Positions 38,462-51,112 of a stretch of DNA of 64,000 nt are shown here, piece after piece. The DNA comes from Thamnaconus septentrionalis (Eukaryota; Chordata; Actinopteri; Tetraodontiformes; Monacanthidae), in assembly GCA_009823395.1 (NCBI GenBank), contig CM020512.1, positions 13,043,905 to 13,107,904 on the forward strand. The letters run 5' to 3'. The notes beneath the pieces are model-generated. The model was not told the DNA's origin. It did not search any database and saw only the letters and a list, made by a program, of their open reading frames with translations. Numbering within the stretch: the first letter of the stretch is position 1; each line of letters starts with the position of its first letter. Position numbers and translations under genes: made by a program.

Positions 38462-40883
38462 TGCATGCTCGGTGCGATGGAGGCAGAGAAAGAGGCTGTT
38501 TGGGTCCCACGGCAAACCTTCCCTAAAGAGAGTGGCTGAAGATCAGGCACCAGAAAGAGCGTTCCCTCTCGCCACACGCACAATGGAGTCGCATTACGGC
38601 TCCAAATCATTCATCTCCACCTTCTGCAGGGACGCCTTGGAATCTCCAAAGTTCACAGAGTCAGCCGAGCCTGCACCAGACAGGACGTCTTATCATTTCC
38701 TCGGCACGAACCCCATGAACAGGCACAGTGACGGGTCAGGCTCAGACCTTTCAGACGGAGGAGAGGTCCTCTACCGATACCAGCTCGACACGCTCAACTG
38801 AACAGAAGACGATATCTGGATATAAAAAAATGCCCTCCTGACAGAACTCCAGCTACTGCAGCAGCCACACTAATCTGACGGTCGACGGGGTGGATCGGCA
38901 AGATGCCAAGAGCTTTGTGTTCTGGCAAAGGCTCGTTTTGGTTTGCGAAGTTTCTGCTACGAGGGCGCGATGACCATGACCGTTTCGAAGTGTGCCCAAT
39001 ATTAGCGCAGTGGAACGTCGCGAGCAATTCTGGAAGGGTGAAATTCTGACCTGCGAGACGGAGAAGCACCGGTAAGAATGCTTTTTGATTGGTGGGAAAG
39101 AAGAAAGCGAAAATCCAGTTGATAATTTAGCGAAAGAAAACAAAGACGACTTTAAGTTGATTCAGCAACAACACTGCAGCAGCAACAGCAGCCAAGTTTG
39201 GGTATCTGGCACAGAGGACCGACAAACAGAGCCAATTAGTCCGGGATTGGTATCACAATATTCCGTCACCCAACATACAAGAACATATATGGAAGATTCA
39301 AATTGCACTGCGATTCAACAGAGTGGGAAAAAAGCTTTGGAAAAAAAAATCTCACAAAAGGTCTTCGGTTGTGCCTAATGGCGTAGATCTGTTAGTGCAC
39401 CGTGACACAATCTGAAATTACGAGGGAAACTGGAAATACAAGTCTTGGTGGTGGTCTCCATTTGAATGGGACTAAAAGAGAAAACACACAAAAAATTGTG
39501 GGGGGAAAAAAAAAACACAAAATAAACCACTGGTAACTTTTCATTTCCCAGTCCCTGCTGTAAAAGATTGCGTAATTTCTTTTTAAGGCTCTGAAAGAAA
39601 AATGTCCCTCTGCTTCATCAATAGGCATATTTCCGTGTCTCAGTGGGAGAACCAGAATACTTGAAAATGGTGGGAACAAAGCCAGGTGTAAAAACTAAAG
39701 AAAGAAATTGAATCAAATCAAATACTCGTATAATGCGATGCTAGTTTTGGCCATGAGAGTGTCATTGGCCCTTCACAGATATATGGGTGTCAGTGAAAGG
39801 TGCTTCAGTGGCGGGAGAACTACTCTTTAAATTAGGGAGCTGAAACGCAGCCAGCTCTGTGAACCATAACGCTGAGGGCCAATAAAGACCCTGCCGGGTG
39901 CTTCTGGGCTAATTTATTTGCCTTGTTGCTTCCTTTTTACATGGAGACACATTGAGGTACAGAGCCGCTGCAACAGTCAAATGCAAAAATTCTTCTCACT
40001 TGGGTTTGCTCTGCTCATTTGTTCTCCTCAAAATGACATTCTAATCAATTCTAGCTTTGTTTTTTCACATGCACTCTTTTTCTCTGTCACTGTTTCATTA
40101 TTTGAGCGAAACATCAGAAAAAAATGTTGTTGTTGTTGTTCTCCAAAGCACGTAACAAACTTGATGAGACTGGTGTTTTAATTAGGGCCGAGTCCATTAT
40201 CATTGTCTACATTAGGTCCGGGAGGGATGAGGGGGGCGAGGGTTCAGTTAATGAAATGCTGTGGAAGGACGAGCCGAAGAGATACCTGCTGCCGACTGCA
40301 TTTAAGGCTGATCGTTCTGTGCGTGTTTTCAGCGATCTGTCATCTTCGAAGCTCGTCCATCGCTAGCGTGAGGATGGAGAGGTCAGAACCATGGACAGCT
40401 CCTGGTTCTGGACGAAAACTCCACAGTGACGACAACCCTGACTTCAAACACCTTGTGTTGTGCTCAGCAATACTGAAATAGCGATACCTCACCAACGTGG
40501 CCATTTTAGGATTGATTCTCACGTCAAATGTTGAATATTTACAATAATCTGCATTATTTTGCCAGGTCTTTGTTTTAAACCAGAGAAGAAAGTTACCGTG
40601 CTATTTATTGGACATATTTCCTGGCAGTTATGTGGAACCACTGGTATGTTTCAAAACAAAACGGTATCATCCCTTTTACTGGTGAAGAGCCCAGGCAAGA
40701 ATTAAAGGAGCCTGATTTAGACACAGATGTCTCCTTTCACTTGTTTCTCTATCCACAGGGCAATTGTGCATTGTCCTGCAAAAGAGCAGCTTGTGCTTGA
40801 TTGTCATTCAGTAGCCATGATTTGAAACAGTTTTTAAATTCCTCTTCAGATCGGAGAGGAAATGCATCGTAAAGTCATCAAAA

Positions 40884-40914
<31 letters not shown>

Positions 40915-41481
40915 GTTTGGTGGAAATGAGTCTGAGATTCATGGCGAGACAGGAGCAAAAGGACGCCGAGACAGCTGTAAATCAATCCCACACACACCTG
41001 TGACTGCCTTAAAAATGTAAACTAGTCGTTAACACTGGGTCACCTTGACACGGCTGGATGTGAAAAGACTGATTTTAATTGGCAGTTAAGAAAGAAGATT
41101 GGAAACAGTTCAGAACTCATCACTGGATAAAAAGCATAAAATGGGCTCAGCCCCCCCGCCCCCCACCTCACCCCACACACACACACACAATGTTGTTATT
41201 TTTTTCTTAGTGAACAACTGTTTACAGCACTCTGTATTTAGGCTTTAGACAGTGGCACAACTTTTCAAAAACTGGGGCTTCGCCTCTAAATCTCCTTTTC
41301 ATTAAATGTGTAATGTCGTTAGTCCTGCAACTTTTATGAGCTCCCTGTTTGAGCAGAGGCAGAATCAATGGAAGCCAGGCCGAACCTCCAGAACTGGTAC
41401 TGACTGGGCCGGTATTATGCCAACAGTAAGATCCCTATGTTAATGATTTTAGCATAAAGAAACCAATTTGTTCGGCTAAGG

Positions 41482-41820
41482 CAGTGGTTCTCAAACTTTG
41501 TCTGTCACGCCCCACCTTGGAGGAAGAAATTTTTCATGCCCCCCGCCCCCAAATTTGAATCTGCAAGTGGTCCCATGGCCCATAGAAATTGGGGTTAGCG
41601 ATAAAGGCTGGAATTAGGGTTGTCTGCTGGAATTGAGGGATCCCATGGGCTAGAAGCCCCAAATTTGACGTGGCTGCTGTGTCTTGAGGGACCTGAACCA
41701 AGTGGTCCCATGTCTCTAGGACAAAGTTGACTTTTGACCCCATAGACTTGCATGGCATTAGGGCAGTGGTTCTCAAACTTTCTTTGTCACGCCCCACCTT
41801 GGAGGAAGAAAATTTTTCCT
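41482..41820 (+). mobile_element. two direct copies of a CAGTGGTTCTCAAACTTT hAT end
   Basis: Positions 41482-41538 and 41764-41820 share about 57 bp starting CAGTGGTTCTCAAACTTT and ending in CTTGGAGGAAGAAA, in the same orientation 282 bp apart. The word is a standard hAT (Charlie-type) terminus. No inverted partner was found, so neither is a complete element; tandem insertion or recombination between two copies may explain this. Confidence 0.65.
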
Positions 41821-44168
41821 TAGATACAGGAAGCAGTTGCAAGTCAAGCTAATGCTAAAGAGGGTTAGCATAGATGTTGCCTTTTTGACTGTTCAGAAAT
41901 AGGTGGAAACCTTTTATGCATTAAAGCTGCTTTACTTAACAAGACTTTCATCCTAAAGTTGCGCTCCACAATTGTTTTGCCTCCGCTGCCACACATCTCT
42001 GGAATTCACTAGTGCCACTCTTTCCTTCAGCCTGTACGTCACCGCTTCCTGTTGCAGTGTGCGAAACCTGTTTCCTGTTATGAGGGTGGAAGTGGACTGA
42101 GGGCACAGTCAACACCAGAGAGAGAAAGAGAGAGAGAGAAATATGCTGACACCGAGTTTTCAATCTGCTTTTCTGCAGCAGTAGGAGCAACCAGACGCCG
42201 TGATTGCAGAAAACTGTGTTCTTCGAATGAATGAAACGAAATAGCGAAATGAAATGTGGCACATTACAAGGCACACAAAGCCACGTGCGCACACGCACGT
42301 GGACTTGGTAGCGGCTTCTGAATTTTCATCTGGTGCCGACAATTTCCCCAGTAGCAGTTTAGTTTTTCTGACCCCAGTTCAGGACAAACCTGCTTCGGCG
42401 TAATTAGAAAAATAATTGTTATTACTATTTTTCTTTTTGCTAAAAAATGTTGAGCAGGGTTGAGCTTTAGGAAAATGGCTTCCAGCACTTCATTCAATTA
42501 CTGTCCGCTCTTATTATGGCAGGCTGCTGAGGCAGTAAAGGCCGTGGCTATTTGCAGAAGAAGAAAATCTGAGGCAATTAGAGTACGAGGTGTGATTGAT
42601 CACCCTGTCCTCAGTCCCTGCGCACTGGATATCGGCATTTTGTCACGCCTACGCAACTCTCCTTTCGGACACGGAGGGGTTTGACGTGAACCTGAAACTG
42701 AGGCGTTTGTGAATGACAGGCAACTGACTGGGAAAATCCTTCTGTCAACCTGATTTCTTGCTGGTTTTTGTTTGGTCTAGTCTAGACATTAATGAGCATT
42801 ATCACAATACTACAAATGTCTTTGACTTAGCTGAAAGGGCACGGTTTCTTCAAAATCCAGCAAGTTAGCAAGCAATGAAACAAAACCTCCCATTGGTTTG
42901 AGAGTTTTGTTCAGTGAACTGTGACCAAAGTCAATAAAGGGCAAAAGAAAACATGTTTCCTCCTCAGAAAACCTCCAGTGACTGTCCTTTTTTCTTCTTC
43001 GACTGTGAAAATGCCCCCAATTTCATAAAGCAGCTGCTGCTAGCGCATCCCCTGCTAATGCTAATAGCTTCAACAGGAGCTCGGCAAAGAGGTCGCTCCC
43101 TGAATTTCTTCTTTGTGTTCTTCAGGGGCTTTTTCAGGGCGGCTCGCAGCAGCTGCTTCTTGGTTATAAATCAGCTGAAAGGAGGCAAACAGGCAGGTGA
43201 ACCCAGAGACTGACTGAAAACACTTTCAAGAAGAGGCTGGCAAAGGTGGAAGAGGCGGATTTCAGAAATGAAATTTTAGAAGTATTAACATTGCAAACCT
43301 CTGCGGTAAGGCTCGGTGTGCTGGCTGTTCTGATGCGATCGACAGGATGACTAGCAGAACACCAAAGCAAGTGAATGCACATTAAAGGTGACACGGCAAA
43401 TGGTCAGCTAGCAGCTAGCAACAGCAAGAGCAGGCTGGGTGGTGGCACACTTGCTTAGTTTTACATTTGCTATCTTTTCTCTTTTACTTTCTGGCTTATT
43501 TCGCCATTCTTCTAGTTTGAAACGTTAAATCAGTCTGTAACTCTGCAATGAAGTAAACAGTCATTTCAATAAGAGCCTCACAGTGTCCCTCACCGCACCG
43601 CTACGACCAGACTACTGCTTCCAAAGTCTCCCCCAAACACTTTATTAATGTGCCACTAAAATATAGTGACAGCCAAGAAACACTCTAAACCTTGAAATGA
43701 ACAAACAAACTTTTAGATTTTAAGGAGGGAAGAAAAAAAAATTCAATCAAATAAAAGTAACACCATTATTCACTGAACTTTATATTGGAAATAAACAGGC
43801 CCACTCTTATTTTTTTTTAAGTTTGCTGCCCTGGTTCACAACAGTGTCATCAAATGATCAATGAGCTGAAGCTGCAGTTGGCCGGTGCAGCTCACTCACA
43901 CTGACAGCTTCCTCAGGGGTACACAGCGAAGCCTGACGTTCCTCTACGACCCTCTCGAGTTACTGTCTTATTATTTTATTCTTTTTTTAAAAGGCCATTT
44001 TTCTTTCGAGAAGGACACAACACGGCGTGCTGCAACTGTGTACTTTAGACTCTTCACTTCTGCCCATCAGAAAAAAAAACACTTGCCTTGTTCTCTTGTT
44101 TCCATCCCAGTGCGTGAAAAAAAGCCATAAGTCATGTGTTAAAACTCCTCTGTCTGCAGCATCCACAG

Positions 44169-44681
44169 AAGTGGCAAGTAACTAAGTACAAATACTTTAA
44201 AGTACTAAAGTAGATTTTTCAGGTAACCATACTTAAGCATTCCCTTTTCTGACTTTTTACTTTTACTCCTTACATCTGTACACAAATATCTGCACTTTCT
44301 ACTTCTAACATTGTTAAGACATGCTTGTTACTTATGTGTTTAAAAGAAGTAAGTCATTTTTTATTACTATAGTTGTTCTTGCTTGAAGTGCGGCTATTTG
44401 AACTCTGCTGTTGTGTAGTGAAATATAAAACTGGATCATTTTTTAGAGGAAGATTATTTGAGCACCTCGGCTTATCAACAAATGTTTTGTTTCATTAATT
44501 GCAAAAAAAAGACAATTTTTACTTTTACTTGAGTACATTTCAGAACCTGTACTTTCTTATTTTTACTTGAGTACAGGAGTTGAACCAGTACTTTCACCTT
44601 TACCTGAGTATTTTTTTTTTTTTTTTTACACAAGTATCCATACTTTTACTCAAGTGCAGAATGTGAATAGTTTTGCCACCT
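44169..44681. mobile_element. fish hAT MITE of the AAGTGGCAAGTAACTAAGTAC type
   Basis: Left end AAGTGGCAAGTAACTAAGTA and right end inverted (AGGTGGCAAAACTATTCAC). The interior is full of TACTTTTACTTGAGTAC words in both orientations. This is a well-known dispersed fish repeat. A poly(T) run near 44610 interrupts it. Confidence 0.7.
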
Positions 44682-46112
44682 CGGGGCTTCCCAATATCAC
44701 ACACGCCTGAATGATGCGTTTTAATCAGCAGCTAATTACAGGCGAAGCTGTGTAAGAACTAAGCAGATCTAATGAGTCGGGGCCCTGTCCCCTGTAGTGG
44801 TTTCCCTCCGACGGTGCCATCAAATTATGCACCTCCTAGGAGTTAGTGGTGCGTGACCCCAGGCTGGCTCTCCGCCCCTGCAGGAAGCCCTGACAACTTT
44901 CTGCAGGGAAGGGTGAGAGTGAAAGAAGAAGAGGAGGAGGAGGAGGACCATCCGTCTGCCTCCTCGTCGGCCCAAATAGTCAATGTATTATTTAGAGGAA
45001 CCTGCCGCGTGTCCACAGAGAAACGGGATGCGGCGGCACCACCGCGCCCATCAGTATTTTTGTCAGGTTGGGAGCAGAGCCTTTATTAATGCAACCTCAA
45101 AGCGCACTTCATCTGTCTCGGCTGCATTTAGGTTATTAATGGAATGGAATCGGAGTCTCGGAGCTGTACGGTCTGAACGATGTTAGCAGGACTCCTATAG
45201 TTTGTGGGGAGAAAAAAAATCCTCTATTCAATTCTGCAATTTTCTGTGATAAAAAAAAAAAAAAAATAAATAAAATGCTAAAGATGCACTCGGGCATGTT
45301 TTTGGGGGGTTGTTGGTATTTAGAACACCAAAATAGAAAAAAAAGACATTTTTATTTTATGAGAAATATAATATGTATTCATATTTTCATTTTCGGTGAA
45401 GACTACATTTTTGCATCACTTTTGGTACACCAAATATCCTCCAAACGTGAATTGGTTCTCAATTGACTTGACCTGGTTACATAAAGGTCAATTTTATTTA
45501 TTTTTTTTTTTTAAAGGCAAAGAATACTGTTTCAGCACTGGCTTCCACGCCGCAAGGAAGGAAAACTTCACCCTCTTGACTGTTTCTGATTAAGTCAGAA
45601 AGAGTCTTATGGTCTCAAACATGCATACATCCCCCCACATGGCCGAAGGTCAAATATCCTGACATCACTGGATCTGATTTGAACAGGATTTGACTGCAAA
45701 ACCCTGAAAATGCCAGAAAGCCTCCGTGCCGAGCTCCACTCTTGAGAGCCAACACGGAGCGCCTGATAGCGGCCAGATCTCACCTTCACTCTGGCTGCAT
45801 TCCTGAACATATTGCTCGGATTTAGATCAGCCCTCGGAGCCGCCGGAGCTACACGAGGCGCGTATACCAAAGCGGGGAAAAAAAACAAAAAAAAAACAGC
45901 GGCCCCAGATTAGAGCCCCCAACACCTGCGAGTGCAGCTAATGGAAAGTGTCGATCCAGCCTCCCGACGGTGGGCGCAACCCACAGAAATTGCATTCAAT
46001 TGTGGAAATGTGAGACGCATTCATCTCAAGCCCAAAGTTTCTGCTGTTAACGCTGCACGGCTCCACGAGGTGCACCAGTTTGACACCCTGAGCATCAGCA
46101 GCAGAGCTCGTG

Positions 46113-46114
<2 letters not shown>

Positions 46115-46158
<44 letters not shown>
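46115..46158. repeat. (AC)22
   Basis: Perfect AC tract. Confidence 0.95.
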
Positions 46159-46160
<2 letters not shown>

Positions 46161-46855
46161 TTCCCAACTGGCAAACAGCGTGCACTCCCTTTAAAAAGCA
46201 GCTCTCCGCAGGTACCGCCGCTGCATCAGCTGCTTTTGACAGCTGCGAGGTGGGTAATTGGTTCAACTATGAAGAAATAAAGGATGAAGAAGCTCCGCTG
46301 TGCTCGGGCACGGCTGCGCTCCGGTGTTTATCAGAGTCTGCGGCCATAAAAGAAGCAGCGTAGTTGACGCTAAGGCTCGCACTAGCTCGCAGTCAAACGG
46401 CCGGTGGGAGACCGCATAGCGCGTTCAGAATTCGTGGGAAGGTGTTTAGGTAAATTGGATTTTTTTTTTTCCCCCCTCTTCCCCTCGCAGACGACACTGG
46501 AGACTCTCGCGCGTCTCGGGATGAATGCAAAAAGTGCCTACGTGCTCTCTCTGGCCTGAGAGTCCCACTTTAGTTTCCCTTTAAGAGATTAAATTTCTTA
46601 AAAGCAATTTTGACTTTTCAGTCCGCAACACTTATTTAATTTATCGCCACATTCAAGTCCACAGTCACCGTACCGTTCTTTTGGTAGTTAGTTCTCTGCA
46701 ACAAAGCATTCTCGACTTTACCCAAACTCCAATAAACTGCAGCCGGCCGGCACCTAGCAACCAGTAACGAGGCAAACTCGCGCGTTTGTGATGTCACATG
46801 GCGGCCCAGGCTTTGTAGAGTGACTTAAGGTTGCGGAGAGAAACTTTGGACTCCT

Positions 46856-46881
46856 GCGGCGGCGGCGGCGGCGGCGGCGGC
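46856..46881. repeat. (CGG)n
   Basis: About eight to nine CGG units, poly-Ala in the minus frame. It lies in a CpG-rich patch. Confidence 0.9.
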
Positions 46882-49800
46882 TGCAAACCATAACAACGAA
46901 ACGCACACTTGATTCCCGCTCTCATTAAAAGTGAAAATCAAAACCGAGGCAGCGGCGCGCAGTTTGGTGTTTGCGTGCATCACCGCTGGGCCGTCGGCGT
47001 GGCCGTTTTTTTTTTTTTTGTTGGCCAGATCAACCGTCACATGATTTAGTGGCCCCTCATTAAAGCCATCGTTATCCTTTCCTGTGGGACAAAGAGCCAC
47101 ATCAGAAGACACGAGTCTCGATGGGTCTGAAGCGGAGTAGGCGGAGGTCGGCGGTTGCCTGGCTTGTCCTCCAGCAACACTGGCACCGTCCATTATCCTT
47201 GAAGGCCGCCGGCTCTGGCTTGCTTTTTTTTTGACCGCGAGATACACAACTGTCTTTGGCCATTGCCGGAGATTTATAGGCGGCCCTGGATGCAAATCAT
47301 CCCCGGGCAGGCATTAATCGAGCCGGGGGGTATTTCATTAGAGGGGGGCTTTGCTGGGAGAGAGATGGGCCGCATGTGCTTGTAAATTTGGTTTGGCACA
47401 CTGATTGTTCAGCAGATCGTCAGGTAAATGAGCGGACGCCTGCGGCCACGAGGAAGGGCTTTCTCCATCGTGCCATTATGTCCCGCCTGGGGCCCCCAGT
47501 GACACGTGCCGTTACGCAGGTCTTGGAGGTGCTTTATTTACGCACTTGCCAATCTCCGGGCCGGAGGCTCCACCCAGGGAGAGGCAGCGAGGGCAGCTGA
47601 GGTTCTGGTTAGCAGGACACGACAGCGAAATCGCATGCTGCGGTTTGGTATGAACGTCCATGCAGCTCAGCGGACGGTGCACAACCCTCGACAGGAGAAG
47701 TGTTGCACGCTGCCGTTTCGCCCTCAGAGGAAGTGAAAAACAGCCACTTCACCCTTTAAAGCTCCTTTTCCTGCTACTTTTTAGATGCTGAAGATAGAAA
47801 AGTAAAGTAAAATTTTTCCACACATGGACTACATGAACTACATGAAATACATGAAATACATGTGTTTTTTAGTTTGAAAAAATCCTTCAAAATCTTTTTA
47901 AAAAGCAACAACTTGTTGTTGTGAAGGCTGTGTGTTTCAAAGAGCAGTTTACATAAAGAGCAGGTCCACTTCCATTCGATTCGGATTCGGCCAGTATCCC
48001 ACAACATAATTCAACTTTGGGTTTGAGTCAAACATCAGTAAACAGCCAACAACATTAACATTGTTCGGAGTTGTGTTTTGTCACCATTAGACGCGAGTAA
48101 ATCTCACACACTGGACCTTTCCCTGGCTTGAGAAAAGACTCGTCGTACAAAACTCTGCCGCCTCACAGATGCCACCGAGGTGCAGCCTCACCGCGACTCG
48201 GAGCAACAAGGAGTCTGCAGCTTTGTCTGACTTGTTGGACACGCTCGGAGTCAGTGGCTCCCTTGGCAGAGGCTCATTAAAATGCCATCGTCAGTAATAG
48301 CAAGATCATTATGCAAAGATGAGCAGCTCGGCTCATTGTTGTGGGAGTGAGCTTCAGGATCTCGGGATTAAACTGGAGCCATGTTATAAAACTCCAGGTC
48401 AGGCAATAATACCCAGAGAATGCATATACAATACTGCATTATTAGTGTCTATGGCAACATTCCGGAAGCACCGATAATAGAGGTGATTTCTACTAATAAT
48501 AACTCTAATATAAGACTGCTGTTGTTCCAATTTCTTGTTCTTTTATTCATTTTTGTCCTCACAAAAGTTTCTGAATCAACCCTCAAAAACAACAAATATT
48601 TGGCATAAAACCGGCAGGAAAAAAAAAAGATTAAGAGGCAGGATTAATAAACACCCGTCAACAGAGGACATATTGTTCACTTTTATTAAAGTGTTTACTT
48701 TCCCCTCCTGTCCGAGTGACGCCTGATATCTGATAAAACATCAACAACCTGAGAGCCGCTCATTTATCAGCGCCCAAACCTTCACATTAGCCCCATCAGA
48801 GCGCCGAGGCTCTCGGAATAAGCTGCGATCTCTCGTGTTATTTATTATTGGAGGGCTGAAGATTACTTACCCTTCTTCAAACTGAATTTAAACGACCGCC
48901 TACAGGGGGAAAAAAATGGCACCTCTCTGCCGCGCCAAATAATGAAATGTGACTCCGGTGCATAAACACCCGAAAACAATCCCGCAGCTATTATTTTCAA
49001 CACCATATTCTCCCGTCAACTATTCTACAGAGTATCTTAAAGATGAATTACCACAAATATATAGCGAAAGAGAAACAAAATCTTGAAATTATTCATGCAA
49101 ATAATTACCAGGAATGTCATTAGTTTGAACTTCTATTATTTTGTGAATTATTTTATTTAAATAGGAGTTCACGGATTTAATTTTTTTTCTACATGGTTAA
49201 GCCATGACTGCGTATATTAAGACAAATCTTACATCTTACATCATACTGCCCATCCATGACGTCCAATTTTAGGGATATGAAGCTCAAAGTCGGAATACAT
49301 TTTCTTACAATTCGGGCAAGAACATTGAATGCAAAAACTGACCAATTACGTCTTTGCCCGTCTGAATATTTCGAACAGTGACCAAGGCCAAAGCCTGACG
49401 CAACACAAATGAGGCCTGGCAGGTATCCACTAACACAGAGACAAGGGATTAAAGGCAGCGCAGACTCCACTCTGCCGTCTGGCTGGAAATCAATCCACCT
49501 GGATGCCCCTTCAATTTATCCTCTGAGATTTTAATCTCAGCCAGCGTCAGATAGTGAACCTCAGAACAGAGAAAAACCGGGCTTGATCCCCATAATGGTC
49601 CCAATTTGGCAGCGTATGGACCAATTCTGGCAGTCCGGTGAAAACGCAGGTCTTCACATTTATTTTAACAAAGCAAATCTCTTTTGCCTGCAGTGGTCTG
49701 GGGTAAGACGGGTACTTCAAAAAAAATAAAAATAAATAAATAAATAATAATAACAGAACTGGCAAGTGGAAAGCGTTTACATTACTTTCTGCACTGAATG

Positions 49801-50556
49801 GGCCAAACCAATTTCACTGAAAGGGACGAAACAACAAACCCAAGTCAACAAAAGACCCGAAATGAATAAAAGTACTGGGAGACTGATCTCTGTTATTGCC
49901 ACTTGTTGAGAAAAAGGCTCTTGAGAGGGCTGCGGAATGAATAGTTTGTGATGAACAAGCAGCAAACACACTTGACGGATGGATGATCTGAGTGGGGGAT
50001 CCAGTTTTCCTCTTCAGATCCATTGAATGATTCAATATTATTATTAGCATTATATCATTAAATGAATCTGAGAGTGGAATCTCAAAAAATTCTTACAAAA
50101 TAACACAAAAAGGCAGCGCATGCAAGCACAATGCTGGCTTGACGTCACTGGAGGCCACAGACTGACTGGCTGCAGAATCAGATCACTTCAGAGCCTGTCT
50201 CCCATCTCCTTTTAAAACAGGAAGTTTAAAAAAAAACAAAAAAAAAAACAGGAAGCGAAAGCAACAAAAACGTGGTAGGAGACCCAGGTAGATGTGATTA
50301 TGTCCACTTTCACTGCGTCTGATCGCCAGTGGCCACAACTGCTACTGAACTCACTGTGAGAGCTTTTTGTTTGGTGGTTTCCTCAAAGATGTTACTGTGA
50401 TACTGATTCGCTATAGAAAGAAAAAAAAAAAAAAAAAAGTGAAGTTGAGCTGCGGATCCACATCAACTGTGCTCCCATGTGTTTTTCTTTTTTGTTTCTT
50501 TCAATAATTTGACAGAAAGAAAATGCCTCCGAGTCTAAGACAAGACCCTTAAAAAG

Positions 50557-50625
50557 TGGTCTCCAGAACGGTCTTGAGACCAAGACCAATCTCCAGTCCT
50601 ACAACACTAGAACAGGGTTTATGGC
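50557..50625. mobile_element. repeat end with GGTCTTGAGACCAAGACC
   Basis: The phrase GGTCTTGAGACCAAGACC followed by CCTACAACACTAG matches a dispersed fish repeat end rich in GGTCTTG words. Only a fragment is visible. Confidence 0.35.
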
Positions 50626-51017
50626 TTCCCGTCAGGGCCCGACGCACACAGGGATCAGAGCATCCTGAGAACCTGACGGACGACCTCTGCGGCCAGGAGC
50701 CCGCTCGCAGCAAAGTGTTGACACGGCACCACAAAGTCCTCCATCAGCAGCGCATCACATTTCCTGCTCTCCCGACGCATTCTGTCGCTAATAGACGGGA
50801 CGAGGCACCGGGAGGAAAAACAAAAAAAACATACGAGCAACATGCCGGCTGTCCTTTAGCAGCAAGCTAATGGACGCAGCTAAAAATAGACGCGAAGTAT
50901 CTTTCGTTCAGTGGATGCGTCTCTTGTTTTGAAGTAGAATATCACCCCAATGCTGGACAGTTTGTTTTATTATTGAACATGATTTTTTTTTCTTTTTTGT
51001 CATATAGCCTTTTATCT

Positions 51018-51112
51018 ACATCCATCCATCCATTTTCTATCACCGCTTCTCCAGCACTCAGGGTCACGGCAGTGCTGGAGCCAATCACCGCAGCTGTCTT
51101 GTGGTGAAGGGA
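51018..51112 (+). mobile_element. same dispersed fish repeat, copy 2, short
   Basis: (CATC)n then CATTTTCTATCACCGCTTCT, CAGGGTCACGGCAGTGCTGGAGCC, diverged CCGCAGCTGTCTTGTGGTGAAGGGA. Truncated after about 95 bp. Confidence 0.65.

Noticed and set aside
38358..38801. 147-codon plus frame over the CATC repeat
   Set aside because: The first third is a repeat translation and the rest has no recognisable homology or splice signals.
46825..47295. 156-codon minus frame with poly-Ala
   Set aside because: The Ala run is the (CGG)n repeat; the remainder has no recognisable domain and no splice or promoter pattern like exons A-D.
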